Shown piece by piece: positions 29,911-40,949 of a DNA stretch of 64,000 nt. Within the stretch, counting starts at the first letter, position 1. Each line of letters begins with the position of its first letter. Source of the stretch: Tiliqua scincoides (lineage: Eukaryota; Chordata; Lepidosauria; Squamata; Scincidae). Under the pieces are notes generated by a model. The model did no database searches and was not told the DNA's origin. It worked only from the letters and a program-made list of their open reading frames with translations. A program made the translations under genes and the position numbers. Where the stretch lies: positions 5,395,036 through 5,459,035 of the forward strand of contig NC_089826.1 of the NCBI RefSeq assembly GCF_035046505.1, given 5' to 3'.

Positions 29911-30275
29911 ATCAGCTTGTTGGGTATCTGGGTATTTGGCATAGAGGGCACCGATTCCTCTCACTGTTGCTGGCCCATGGAAAATGTCGGTGTTGACTAT
30001 GATTTACACTTGGGACCCGAATCATAAACCATCTTAAAAGGAAGAGGAGCGAGGCCAACTGCCAATGACTGCAGAAAGAAGGTGTTGTAAAATCCACAGT
30101 TGGAGGAGTACCAGTTCCTAAAATTAGATCTTTAGTTTAGAAGGCATTTATGCTTTGAAAAAAAGAGAAAGAAATCTAATTTTCGTACTTCACACACACA
30201 GCCGATCCAATGGACCAATTCATAAGATGAAAAGCAGATATATATTTTTTTGGGAACACATCTGCATTGCAGGTC
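29911..30275. other. unannotated DNA
   Basis: No repeat recognised. Confidence 0.4.
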
Positions 30276-30425
30276 GAAATGCAGAATGCCAGATGCAAGG
30301 GATGGCACCAGGATGTGGGTCTCTTGTTGTCTTGCGTGCCCCTGAGGAATCTGATGGGCCACTGTGAAATATAGGAAGCTGGACTAGATGGCCTGATCCA
30401 GCGGGGCTGTTTTTTTGACTTATGA
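30276..30425 (+). mobile_element. CR1 3' UTR fragment
   Basis: AATGCCAGATGCAAGGGATG to a T-rich decayed tail; about as old as the copy at 9112. Confidence 0.8.
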
Positions 30426-30988
30426 AGTGACATGGACCAGTAGGGCATCAGGTTTGAAGGGCAAGGAGGAGAAACCTGGAATGTTCCAGAACTAGCCTCA
30501 GATCCCCTTTTCCTTCCGAGTCCTGCCCATTCCCCAGTGTTCCATCCATCATGGAGGCTATTTCTTCAGGAAGAGTAAGGGGTACGTGTGATGGGATCAC
30601 GTGCGTGATACAGGCCTGCTTCTCCAAACTTGACAAGTGCTTTAATTTTCCTTGTAGGAGTGAATGACAACAATTCACCTGAGAAGAAGGTGAGCAGGTG
30701 GATTTGGAGACATGAGGCTGAGGGCTCAGGCTTCTCTGTTGCCCAGTGACTCAAGCAATGACGAGCAAGTACGTTTCTCTCTACATTGCCCCATCCCAAA
30801 GTTCTGTTTGTTGGTCACACTGAAGTGTGACGGGATGGTAAGAAATTAGTTTTGTTTATAGATATGGATTCGAAGCCTGCCGTCGAAGGGGAGTGCTTTC
30901 CATGAGGCCCCAAAATATTCATGAAAATCATCAGTTATCTGGGCACAGATTAATGCCCCCCCCCCCAAAAAAAAAACTGATGGAAAAA
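30426..30988. other. unannotated DNA
   Basis: Nothing recognised; ends in a C/A homopolymer run near 30957. Confidence 0.4.
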
Positions 30989-30990
30989 TA

Positions 30991-31070
30991 CAGTGTGACC
31001 CAAAAGTAAGTGGACAGTAAATGATTAACATTTATTCCACCTACTGTCCTCCTACTTTTGGGTCACCCTG
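30991..31070. mobile_element. 80-bp mariner-type MITE
   Basis: Inverted ends CAGTGTGACCCAAAAGTAAG and the reverse complement of CTACTTTTGGGTCACCCTG, each ~29 bp, leave a short centre. TA dinucleotides lie exactly at both borders (30989-30990, 31071-31072), the Tc1/mariner target duplication. Same size class as MADE1-like MITEs. Confidence 0.9.
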
Positions 31071-31072
31071 TA

Positions 31073-31729
31073 TATCCCCCCACTTACTTGTCATGTAGTT
31101 TGTCGTCCCTGTCCTCTTTCGGAATGTATAGTTGCTACAGATTCGAACCAATAATCCCCCTCCTCACTCATTCCCGCCCTCAAAATAGTCTGCACTCTTT
31201 AATCAGCTAATGGTATTTTTCCAAAAGCCTCCAGAAGATAAAGTCTCTCTTAATCTTCCATCCCAGATCTAATCAAGTCCATTCAAATCAATTCATTCCT
31301 GTGACCTACTTTTGAAACGCAGCCAACGTATTCTCTGTTGTGCGGGCCACTCGGATAACCAAGGTTGGGTTTTAATATGTCAAACTCTTGGGCTTGCTGT
31401 TCTGCCCACATTGAAAATGCAAACATTTAGGCTTGCAGATTGTTATGTATCGATTTGGCATCGAGCAGGGGGAGTGATTGTGTGAAAATGAATGCTGGTA
31501 TGTGGCCCACAACTGCTGCTATACAACCTAATGCTCTCATTGTACTAGTGTTGGCTGGTGGGAGAACAAGTGACTGGGAAGCAGGAATTATATTGAAGTC
31601 ATGCGTTCATTTGGTTGGGTAGTCCCCACATATATTTTGAAGGCAGAAGCTAAGCACATCTAACCCTCATTAGTGTCTGAATGGAAGACTACATGGGGAT
31701 TCTACATATGCTGTCTTGCATTTTCAAAT
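31073..31729. promoter_or_regulatory. candidate conserved non-coding element
   Basis: 31080-31440 is unique sequence with TTTAATCAGCTAATGG, ATCTAATCAAGTCC and TCAAATCAATTCATTC words; the rest is unremarkable. Function is inference. Confidence 0.28.
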
Positions 31730-31908
31730 AGTATAATGTTTTGTATCCCGCTTTTCCCATCATGACTGTGCACCTAACCCACTTTATCTTCTCAAGAACC
31801 TTGAGAATTACTGGCCCAAGATCAAGGGTAGACCTCCACGTCTGAACACTGAAATCAAACCCAAGTCTCCGCAGTCTGCCAAACACTCTGGCCAGCACTC
31901 CACTGAAT
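31730..31908 (-). mobile_element. tRNA-type SINE, reverse, diverged
   Basis: Starts TTTTGTATCCCGCTTTTCCC and ends in a reversed tRNA head region (AATCAAACCCAAGTCTCC, CACTCTGGCCAGCACTCC). Layout fits a Sauria-type SINE. Confidence 0.6.
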
Positions 31909-32244
31909 AGTTCTCAGTCCATATATAAATGCAGTATATTTTTTCACCCACTTCCTTTGAAAATTGGACCAAGAGAGAGGAATCTGTCCAGGATGCTCAG
32001 TTAGAGTCCTGGAACGAAGATAAGACTAAGGCGTTTTAAGTGAGGTGGTACCGTTTGCCACTCTGAGAGTAATAGCTCAGAATGCAGCAAGGACATGTTC
32101 AAACAATTTCTGCCACTGTAAAAGCCATTGTGGTATGGGGGCTGGAGTGTTATCCTTTGATTAGGAAGACTCGGCGAATGTAACCCCTTACTCAGTGGGG
32201 AAAGAAGGGAAGGCAATAGAATCAAATGCAGGAATAAAAAAAGG
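31909..32244. other. unannotated DNA
   Basis: Nothing recognised. Confidence 0.4.
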
Positions 32245-32548
32245 AGGAGACCTTGGGTCTCATGGCACACTGACTTCTATGGTCTTCTCTATGGTCCTTG
32301 CCTCTTGTGATGTCACTTCTGGCTTCTGGGAGACTCTTCTGTGGTCCGTGTCTCTCTTTCTAGGGCAACTGACTGTAGTAATGAATTGTCTGTTCCTCCA
32401 CCGGCAGACAATTGCCCTAGAAACAGGGATGCAGAATCCAGAACAGCATTTCAGAGATTTCCAAGTGCTGTGCTTCAACTCCCAAGGCACAACTACAGGC
32501 CTTTCGCGGCACATCAATGTGCCACAACACATTGCTTGAAAATCGTTG
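32245..32548 (+). mobile_element. hAT-F non-autonomous element
   Basis: GGTCTCATGGCACACTGAC at the left and GCACATCAATGTGCC ... TTGAAAATCGTTG at the right, matching both sides of the copy at 62691. Internal ACAATTGCCCTAG is mirrored by CTAGGGCAACTG. Confidence 0.65.
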
Positions 32549-32745
32549 CCTTATGATATAGAGATGGAACTTTACTGCCAAATATATTGTCATCCTTCGT
32601 CAAAGGCAGCCCTGAGGCATTCTTCATGGAGAGACCAGAAGCCATGTTGACAACACCTCAGAACAACCCTTTCAAATTCCCGCTCAGCAACAAAACTTGC
32701 TGGGTGACCCTCTCAGTCTAACAGGCTTCACGTTGTGGAGATAGT

Positions 32746-33215
32746 AGTTGGCAACCTTCAGTCTCGAAAGACTCTGGTATCGCGCTCTGAATGGTGGTTC
32801 TGCACAGCGTCTAGTGTGGCTGAAAAGGCCGATTCGGGAGTGACAATCCCTTCCACATTGGGAGCAAGTGCAGTCTGTCCCTGGTCTGTCTCCCTGGCTA
32901 TGGGCCTTCCTTCTTTGCCTCTTTTCCTCAGTCTGTTGGCCAAGTGTCTCTTCCAACTGGGAAAGGCCATGCTGCACAGCCTGCCTCCAAGCGGGCCGCT
33001 CAGAGGCCAGGGTTTCCCACCTGTTGAGGTCCACTCCTAATGCCTTCAGATCCCTCTTGCAGATGTCCTTGTATCGCAGCTGTGGTCTACCTGTAGGGCG
33101 CTTTCCTTGCACGAGTTCTCCATAAAGGAGATCCTTTGGGATCCTGCCATCATCCATTCTCACGACATGACCGAGCCAACGCAGGCATCTCTGTTTCAGC
33201 AGTGCATACATGCTA
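32746..33215 (-). mobile_element. RTE-like LINE, 3' fragment 5
   Basis: Minus-strand frame SMYALLKQRCLRWLGHVVRM ... CTCSQCGRDCHSRIGLFSH. A one-base loss after SHTRRCA moves the last codons out of frame. Ends at GGTTGCCAAC. Confidence 0.9.
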
Positions 33216-33783
33216 GAAGATACGTTGTGAAGATACCAAGGAGGAAACCATACATGCCACACTGAGCTCCTCAGAAAAGTGCAGGATTACAAATGTAACT
33301 CACAGCCCAACCTAAGCCATTCATCAAACATGGATTTGCGCTGACTCGGGAGTGCGCTCGGGATTTGTGCCGACTCCAGAGTCAGCAGGACTGGTGTGGC
33401 ATGTCAGATCCAGCCCCTGTCTCAGCCACAGGAGGTAGGTTTGTGCCTGGCGGTGTAGGGGATGGGAAAGGATGGCATGAGGCTGTTCCAGGGTTGGGGA
33501 GGGGGTGTTTTGGGCAGGGGGAGGGCAAATTGGGGGCAAGCACTGGGCCCAGGAGGGAGATGGGATAGGTGGCGGCAGTGAACACTGCATCCTAACCCCC
33601 GCCCCTGTCCCAGGTAGCCTTACACAGGTTGCTTGGATTTGTGGTACCTAAATAGCTGGCACAGATCCAAATAGCTCCATAGGGCAGGCTGGGGTGTTAC
33701 TCGGTATAAAGGGAAATATTCCCTTACACCAAGGTGACCTCCAGCAACCTCCCAACTTGCACTGGGTACTGCACAGGCCACTG
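33216..33783. other. GC-rich unannotated block
   Basis: Includes GGAAATATTCCCTTACACC and CTCCAGCAACCTCC text shared in part with 42280-42310, likely an uncharacterised repeat. No ORF supported. Confidence 0.35.
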
Positions 33784-33972
33784 AACAGGCTTCCTGTTCT
33801 CAAGAGCACTTGCAACAACAGGGTGCAGTGACTCTCTGAGTGGTAGCTGCTAAGGGGTTCCCCCTTCAAGTGGTACCCAGGGCAGATGCCCTACCTACCA
33901 TGTCCTAGATATACCACTGCGATGAAGCTATAAGGGAGAAAGGGATAGCCTCCAAGGGGCATCTACAGCCTG
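33784..33972 (+). repeat. dispersed 185-bp repeat, copy 1
   Basis: GCTTCCTGTTCTCAAGAGCA through GGGGCATCTACA; a direct copy lies at 38028-38212 with visible divergence. It contains CCTAGATATACCACTG, a possible reversed hAT-like terminus, but homology continues past it. Confidence 0.75.
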
Positions 33973-34853
33973 CCTGTACCGGCGCAGATTAGAATTGCGC
34001 CGTCAACATGTTCCATCTACCTGCATCCATGTTTGAGCGGTAAATTGCACCTGGGACTCCCTTACTCCAACGCAATGCTCAGTCCATTAAACTGCCATAT
34101 CCCCTATGTTTATCTCCACTTCATAGTTCTCCCCGCCATTGTTCTGTCTTCCCTCCTTGGTCTGAGGGCCTTTATGCACCAGGAAATCAATGCAAATCTG
34201 AATTTATTTATTTATTTCCAGACACTTACAAACAGCTTGTCTAAACGACAGTAAATGAATCCTGTGGATGGATATTGATCTGACCGCATAATTGTACGAT
34301 ATCCATCTCCCTTTTTTTTCCTTGTGTGCGTCTGTGCTGACCCGCCACCATTCTCATTTAGATTTTCCGTTGGCTGACACATGGATCTTCTCCTGGTGAC
34401 AGTCTCATCTGATCTTTCATCTTCCACAACATGCTAATGCACTCATTTTAGTGGTACGGTGCCAGGAATGACACACTGAATTGATGGGTAACCTTGGCAA
34501 CACGGCAGGATTCAGCTCTAGTTTTGGCTTCTGTATGATGTAGGCATGTGTCTAGAAGACTGACTTGTTAGAACTCCCAGTTCCTTTGCCATGCCACGGA
34601 CTTCGGGAAGCGGACTTTTTACGGTGAAGTCAGAATGAACTCTGACAACTGAAGACAGTGTGCAAAAACAGATGTTTATGGGTGTTGAGCCAAAGCAGTG
34701 CTTTTTTTTTGGGGGGGGGGTTAACTTCCACTGGCTTGCAGTCTAACATCTTTAAATGGAGGACCACCATAAATTATTCTGAAGTTGGGTGCAAGTACTC
34801 CAGGTGTGTGAACTCAATCCCCCTCCCCCACTCACTCCCAGGGTTTTGGGTGC
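33973..34853. promoter_or_regulatory. non-repeat DNA with candidate regulatory block
   Basis: 34190-34460 (around TTTATTTATTTCCAGACACT and GACCGCATAATTGTACG) looks single copy and undecayed. 34460-34853 holds a T/G run and nothing else clear. Confidence 0.25.
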
Positions 34854-34859
34854 TCAGAG

Positions 34860-35628
34860 TTGTTGGTTCTGAACCCTAGAGCCCTCAAAGATCCCTGTTC
34901 GGTAGTACTGCCACCACCCTGTAAGAGCCAGTGCCTCAATCCAGGGATACTGAGACCCTCTAGGCTTAACTATATCCCTTGTAGGCACTGAGCACTTTCT
35001 TTACTTAAAGTCTCAGTCCTCAAGTTTCTAGTCCACAATGGGGATTTTTGGTAGCTTGCTGAACAGCTAGGCAGGATTCTGAACCTTTTGTCCCCAACAG
35101 ACAATGAACCAACATGGTAAAAGGATTTTTTACTTTATTAAATACATAGGGTTACACAAAGTTACAAAAGGCAGCAAATGCTAGAGGCATAAAAACTTCT
35201 AGGAAACATCTCAGCATAAAATAATAAAGCTAACTGGCTATCCCTATTATTCTCTGACTCTCACCTGGGTCAGCTTCTTTTGTAGATCCTCAGGTCAGTT
35301 ACCTAAGAGGCCACATGGTCCTGGCGGGGCAGGATGTGCACCCACCACCTCTCTCACCAAGAGACAAGGAACAAAGACCCTGTCCTCTGGAAGTGGGGCT
35401 GGAAGCTAGCCCTCTCAGCTCTTCCCTCCCCCCTGGAGATCTGCAGCTGCATTCCATCCTTGATGGGCGTCTTTCTGGCTGCCTAGGTGCTACATAATCA
35501 CCTTCCATTGAATTGTAAATTCTTAGCAGCTAGGACCCAAAGCCCCTTGCAAGCCCCTTCTGTGTTACTGGGTTACTTGGTTCAGGCCTTGCAATGCTAC
35601 TAGGCCTAAACTGTACATATTCATGACA
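34860..35628 (-). mobile_element. LTR-like fossil block, ends uncertain
   Basis: On the minus strand it would start TGTCATGAATATG and carry a poly(A)-type TTTAATAAAGT (plus-strand TTTATTAAA near 35135), an LTR-like layout. No matching target-site duplication was found and no coding remains, so the class is tentative. Confidence 0.35.
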
Positions 35629-35927
35629 CTCACAAAATGCATAGAAAAGATAGTTACAAATGAGCAGAAGGAGAAATTGATTCTCACCGAATAACTACTG
35701 GAGTACCCATTAGCTTATGAGACAGGCAAATGTTTTCTTATGACTTTTACCCCTTTGGAATTTTTTAACAAACAAATTTCCATTTTAAATACATGAGAGA
35801 AGCTACTTATTGCCACTATGACAAAGGAAGTCATATATGGCCAGACCCATCTCCTGTGGGTAGTGGGTAAGGCAAACAAATGATCGTGATGATGACCTGC
35901 ATTTAGCAAAGAAAGGCAACCTAGAGC
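35629..35927. other. unannotated DNA
   Basis: Nothing recognised. Confidence 0.4.
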
Positions 35928-36006
35928 CCAATCCTATGCATGTCCACATCCCATTGTAGTCAATGGAGCTTACTCTCAGGAAAGTATGGCTAGGATTGCA
36001 GCCCTA
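35928..36006. mobile_element. AATCCTA-type MITE
   Basis: GAGCCCAATCCTATGCATGT to TGGCTAGGATTGCAGCCC; the first half is shortened. Confidence 0.72.
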
Positions 36007-36769
36007 GTGGCTCAATCCCGCCAGCAAGCAAACCTAATCCGGAAGCTTTTCCAGGACTCAGGAAGTACCACCTGACACACTTTGTCCTGCTGATGTAAAA
36101 GGCATTCTTGCTGAAGTGGTTGGTCTTACTGATGTGGTTGGCCTTGACCATAATTGGTCAGTGAGGTTGCCCAGGCTGAATCCTGCCCAACATCTCTCAG
36201 GTCACCATTTCGCAACCAGTTGCCAACCCAGCTGATTTTCTGAAGTGGGCAATGAGACTTCGCAATGTGTTGACTCCTGCTTTGGGATCATAGTATGTGG
36301 AGTGATAACAGATCATTGTGGGTTTCAAATGTGGATCCCCCCCTTTTCCTGCTATTGTTTTTTTTACTCCTCCCCCCATGTAAAAAACCCAAAACTTACT
36401 AGTGGGAAGGAGTTTTAGCAGTTGGGAGCCTCTCAGCTCACTAGCAAGCAGGCCAATCAATTTAACAAGGGATTTCTGGTTTTTACTGCCCAGGGAAAGC
36501 CAGAAGTACCTAGAACCTGGTAGGAAATGACACTTCTGGGTATGCTCAGAGCTGTCATAGAAGTACTAGAGCTGACTAGAAAAAAAAAATGCAGTAAATG
36601 TTTTGTCGCTTGTTTGCAAAATGCCATAAAATGCCATTTGGTTTTTTTGTGAGCATTCCTTGAGAAATGTTTGCAAGGGATGTTTACAGAATCCAGTTGA
36701 GTGCGCGTGTGTGTGATTGTGTGATTGTGTATGTGTGGAGTTCATTCTGCTCAGGTCCTTCTACCAGGT
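36007..36769. other. unannotated DNA
   Basis: A TG-rich run (36700-36735); otherwise nothing recognised. Confidence 0.4.
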
Positions 36770-37255
36770 TAGCAATCCGATGACCTGAAGACACATTATC
36801 TAAATTAACTTCCCTGGTAAAAGCACCCTGCAATTAAGCATCGCATCTCTTCCGCCTCAATGCTGGTGATGGCAGCCGCAGTGGGCTGAACATTAAATGA
36901 GCACAATGCCCCGATAGGGTCGATTTGCAGGAAAGCTACCAAGTGTCCCAGCGTTAGCGGCTTTCTGTGATGTTTTGCCATGCCACAAACAATTCATTCA
37001 AAGGAGCCGTCAAGAAGCCCCGGAAACGACAATTAAAATGTCAGAGAAGAACAAAGCAATACCAGAGACAAACACTTGCAAAGGCAGCCCAGCCCTTCTG
37101 AGGCTCTGTTGTCAAGCATCAAGGCAAAAAGAAGATCAGCAAGCTGAAGCATATGGGGACCTTCCACCGGTGTCCATCAGCCCCTTCCTTTGTCCTTCGA
37201 AGCACTTCAGCTGCCTCCTTTTCTGTGCAAATTTAATGCTCCTGTTTCTTTTATG
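36770..37255. promoter_or_regulatory. candidate conserved non-coding element
   Basis: Unique sequence with several undecayed CpGs and words such as CTAAATTAACTTCC, GCAATTAAGCATCGC and GACAATTAAAATG. The plus-strand frame at 36975 has no recognisable protein family. Confidence 0.35.
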
Positions 37256-37401
37256 AGCCTTTTGGCAGCCTGAGGCAATCAGACATTGTATCACAAATTC
37301 CTCTTATGATGTGCTGTGAAATGGTACCCTGTTTTCTTTTTCGAACCATTAGCACTTGGAGTGTGGGCACAAGAACTTATGCCCCCCCAGGACAGCTTCA
37401 C

Positions 37402-37624
37402 TTAGGGCTCAATCTTAACCAACTTTCCAGCTCTGACATAGCTGTGCCAATGGGGCATGTGCTGCCTCCTGCAGTTGGGTGTCACTCACGGAGGCCTCCT
37501 CGAAGGAAGGGAATGTTTGTTCCCTTACATCAGAGCTGCATTGCCCTTATGTCGGTGCTGGAAAGCTGGATTCATCCCCTCTGAGCTGGAAAGCACCGAC
37601 ATAAGGAGTTAGGATTGCACCCTT
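37402..37624. mobile_element. MITE-D copy
   Basis: Same interior as 24358-24561 (CCAATGGGGCATGTGCTGCC, GGAATGTTTGTTCCC). The right end holds GACATAAGGAGTTAGGATTG; an extra ~28 bases duplicate the GCTGGAAAGC region. Confidence 0.8.
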
Positions 37625-37867
37625 AGTTACATTGTGAGGGGAGAGGGAAGCCTAATGTACGGTGAAAGGCCACGTATTGAGGAACACGGCTCTCGTGAGA
37701 TGAACAAGGCAGTACAAAGGACCTTGCCTCTGTGTGGCTTGTCAACACAGTAAAGATGTAGGCGGGGACCACAGTGCCCAGGGGAACAATGTTGTGTCAT
37801 CACGACACCACACAACTTTGTGATGTCATGTGAGATCACATCTGGGTTCTCCCAGAGGAAGTGGCCT

Positions 37868-37902
37868 CCTCCTCTTCCTGTTCAGTGAACAGGAAGAGGA
37901 GG
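37868..37902. repeat. perfect 17-bp-arm palindrome
   Basis: CCTCCTCTTCCTGTTCA, one G, then TGAACAGGAAGAGGAGG. The surrounding 37625-38027 is otherwise unannotated. Confidence 0.9.
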
Positions 37903-38027
37903 AACCCACTGAAAATTGCAGAAGTGCACATGTGCTTCTGTGGCTTCCTGACTCCTCAACTGGTGCATGCACTCACTCACAGCGGCAGCTGGGGTGATAC
38001 ATTCATCCCCTCTGAGCTTTCCCAAGC

Positions 38028-38212
38028 TGGGCTTCCTGTTCTCAAGAGCATTTGTAACAACAGGGTGCAGTGACTGAGTGGTAGCTGGTCAGTGGTGCCC
38101 CCTTCAAGTGGTACCCAGGGCAGATGCCCTACCTACCATGTCCTAGATACACCACAGCAATGAAGATACAAGGGAGAAAGGGACAGCTTACAAGGAGGCA
38201 TCTACACAATTG
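38028..38212 (+). repeat. dispersed 185-bp repeat, copy 2
   Basis: Direct copy of 33784-33972, beginning GGGCTTCCTGTTCTCAAGAG and ending GAGGCATCTACAC. Confidence 0.75.
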
Positions 38213-38654
38213 GTGACCTACACAACTGGTGACTCTAACTGGTGAGTGAAGGCAAACCACCAGCATATAGCCCCATGCCGAGGGCTTGATGATTATCTGT
38301 GCTGTAGTCTCCCTCCAGAGGTTCTAGTACTGGGGCTGGTTGTGGATGCACCTTCCAATTTCAATTCCTATGTTAAATGAATGGGGCCCAGCAGAGTCTC
38401 AGGCAAACTGTGTGTTCAAACAGGTGCTTAGAACCTTCTTCCATAGACAAGGAATTCATTCTGAGATGCCAAACCCCGGCCAATGCTCAAACAAGGTTTG
38501 CAGGGATCCTTTGTCTCCCAAGGTCACCCAATTCCTCCTGGGCTGGTTGGCTGTCTGCCACGTCTGTTCCTGCCCACTGTGATGTATATTCCGTATAGCA
38601 GAAAGATTCAGGTGAACCAGCCCTTCTGTCTTTGGTGCAGACTGTCTTTGGTGC
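38213..38654. other. unannotated DNA
   Basis: Contains a 15-base direct repeat TCTTTGGTGCAG(GA) at about 38628 and 38645; no gene supported. Confidence 0.35.
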
Positions 38655-39247
38655 AGGAGGAAATGGAAAAGGTGCAAAAGTGAGCGACTAAGATGATTAC
38701 GGGGCTGGGGCACCTTCCTTACGAGGAAAGGCTACAGCGTTGGGGCCTCTTCGGCCTAGAAAAGAGACACCTGAGGGGGGACATGATTGAGACATACAAA
38801 ATTATACAGGGGATGGACAGAGTGGATAGGGAGGTGCTCTTTACACTCTCACATAATACCAGAACCAGGGGACATCCACTAAAATTGAGTGTTGGGAGAA
38901 TTAGGACAGACAAGAGAAAATATTTCTTTACTCAGCGTGTGGTTGGTCTGTGGAACTCCTTGCCGTAGGATGTGGTGACGGCATCTGGCGTGGATGTCTT
39001 TAAAAGGGGATTGGACAAGTTTCTGGAGGAAAAATCCATTACGGGGTACAAGCCATGATGTGTATGTGCCATCTCCTGATTTTAGAAATGGGCTATGTCA
39101 GAAGGCCAGATGCAAGGGAGGGCACCAGGATGAGGTCTCTTGTTATCTGGTGTGCTCCCAGGGGCATTTGGTGGGCCGCTGTGAGATACAGGAAGCTGGA
39201 CTAGATGGGCCTATGGCCTGATCCAGTGGGGCTGTTCTTATGTTCTT
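38655..39247 (+). mobile_element. CR1 LINE, longest 3' fragment
   Basis: Plus-strand frame GLGHLPYEERLQRWGLFGLE, KRHLRGDMIETYKIIQGMDR, TRTRGHPLKLSVGRIRTDKR, YFFTQRVVGLWNSLP then a TAG; the rest of the C-terminus (FKRGLDKFLEEKSITGY) follows, then the 3' UTR. About 590 bp with few stops, among the better-preserved CR1 copies here. Confidence 0.92.
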
Positions 39248-39389
39248 AACTACAATTCCCAGGAAGCCTTGCAGGTCTCTTGTTATCTGGTGTGCTCCCT
39301 GGGGCATTTGGTGGGCCGCTGTGAGATCCAGGAATCTGGACTAGATGGGCCTATGGCCTGATCCAGTGGGGCTGTTCTTATGTTCTTAT
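39248..39389 (+). repeat. extra CR1 tail unit
   Basis: ACTACAATTCCCAGG at 39248 begins one additional 140-bp unit after a full CR1 end, the minimal array state. Confidence 0.9.
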
Positions 39390-40559
39390 GACTGTGAGAT
39401 GTCTGAAACCCACTGCAGGGATCCCTGATTTGAGACCCAAAATAAGACCCAAAGAACAGATCTTGGTGTGCAGCTTCACCAACCATCTAAGCCAAGTAGG
39501 GATCATTTTCTTGTCACACACCTGTACATGGAAATCAGGATTGATGGAGGACTCTTTCCAGCTCCACTTCGCCAGGCTCCAGCAGACAGAATCTCATTTA
39601 TTTTGATTGTATTCACATATGGATGACGCTAAATGCTCCTTCGTCAGCTATCATAATTATTCACTTAAAAACAAAAACCGGAGTTTTCTGAGAAATTGGC
39701 AGTTATTTTAGAGGCAATGTCAGATGACTAACATGTAGGGCTTTGACTTCAATTGTGTAGGGCACATCCTCGGAGCAAAGGCATCTCGACCTGCACAAAT
39801 TAACACAATTTCGTTTTCATCAAGCTGTCCTCCATACCAGTGTCAACACCGATACAGAAGCTTCTGTCAATGTGTGAGCCTCACAATATGAAGGGTCTGG
39901 AAATTCATAGCAAGCTGGGACATCTCTTAGTCCACCATGTCAAAACTGTTATTTTGACCTCACTCCTTCTGCCTGCAGCTCAGTAATGTATCTGTCAGAT
40001 GCTGAGATGAACAAGCAATAAATAATGATGTTGAGTATACCAAAATCGGAGTGATGGTTCCTGACACTTTCAGAATGAAAGAGAAATCAGACACTAATCT
40101 ATGGTAATATGTGTAGGAACCCAACAGGGCAGGTACATTACTCTTAATTCAACGGGATGAAATAATAAGCAGATTATTTTTTGTTTATTTATTCAGTTTG
40201 AACATGTCTTTTGGCTGGTTTAGGCATTGGTTCCATTGATCTCCTTCTTGTGGTGGAACGTTAGCCTAGACCTGGAAAACACCACGTGAGTCATGTCTAG
40301 TACAAGGCTAGTTATGACATCCAGTGTGGTGAGCTAAAGAGAGACTTTATACCAGACCAGTCCCTTTTGTCAGTACTATTGACGCTAAAGTCTGTCTCCC
40401 ACAAGGTCTGGATATGTAGTCTATAGATACAAGAGTAAGCCTTGGGTTGGTGTGCTCTCCCACATAGTGTGTGGAATCTTGAATGTGAACTGAGGCCAGT
40501 GTGTGGGCAAACAAAGAATCAAGAGTAGGGTCCCAGAACATATTAATAGTCTTCAGGGC
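39390..40559. promoter_or_regulatory. non-repeat DNA with candidate regulatory block
   Basis: 39600-39900 (GACGCTAAATGC, CATAATTATTCACTT) is unique-looking with homeodomain-like words. 39900-40559 shows no repeat or gene. Confidence 0.25.
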
Positions 40560-40632
40560 AGGGTAGCAAAATGGGTGGGGACCATTTGCAGGGGGGAAAA
40601 AAATGATGGGGAGCCCCTCTAGCTATGCCTCA
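40560..40632 (-). mobile_element. hAT-B terminal fragment
   Basis: Ends AGCCCCTCTAGCTATGCC, the right terminus of hAT-B; the remainder is lost. Confidence 0.5.
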
Positions 40633-40634
40633 GG

Positions 40635-40755
40635 TTGAGAAAGAAAATAGCAGACCCAAGGTCACCCAATGAGCATCCATGGTGAACGGAAATACACAAC
40701 TTGGTTTCTCCTGCCAAAGTTTAATAGACCACACTGAGATATTATACCGCCTACA
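40635..40755 (-). mobile_element. tRNA-type SINE fragment, reverse
   Basis: CAGACCCAAGGTCACCCAAT and ATGAGCATCCATGGTGAACG match the reversed TGGGTGACCTTG block of Sauria-type SINEs. Confidence 0.55.
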
Positions 40756-40775
40756 CACCAGAATATACAACTGAG

Positions 40776-40870
40776 AGCCCAATTCTAACCATGTTTACTC
40801 AGAGGTAAATTCCATTATAACCAATGGGTCTTGCTCCCAGGAAAGTGTGGATAGGATTGCAGCCTGAGTT
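40776..40870. mobile_element. AATCCTA-type MITE
   Basis: AGCCCAATTCTAACCATG to GGATAGGATTGCAGCC. Confidence 0.75.
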
Positions 40871-40949
40871 AGCCTTCTGTGGCAGGAGATTTAACAAAAC
40901 CTGAAAATGATCTCGTTTACTTATGCTGTCGTCAACGTCTGGCAAACCT

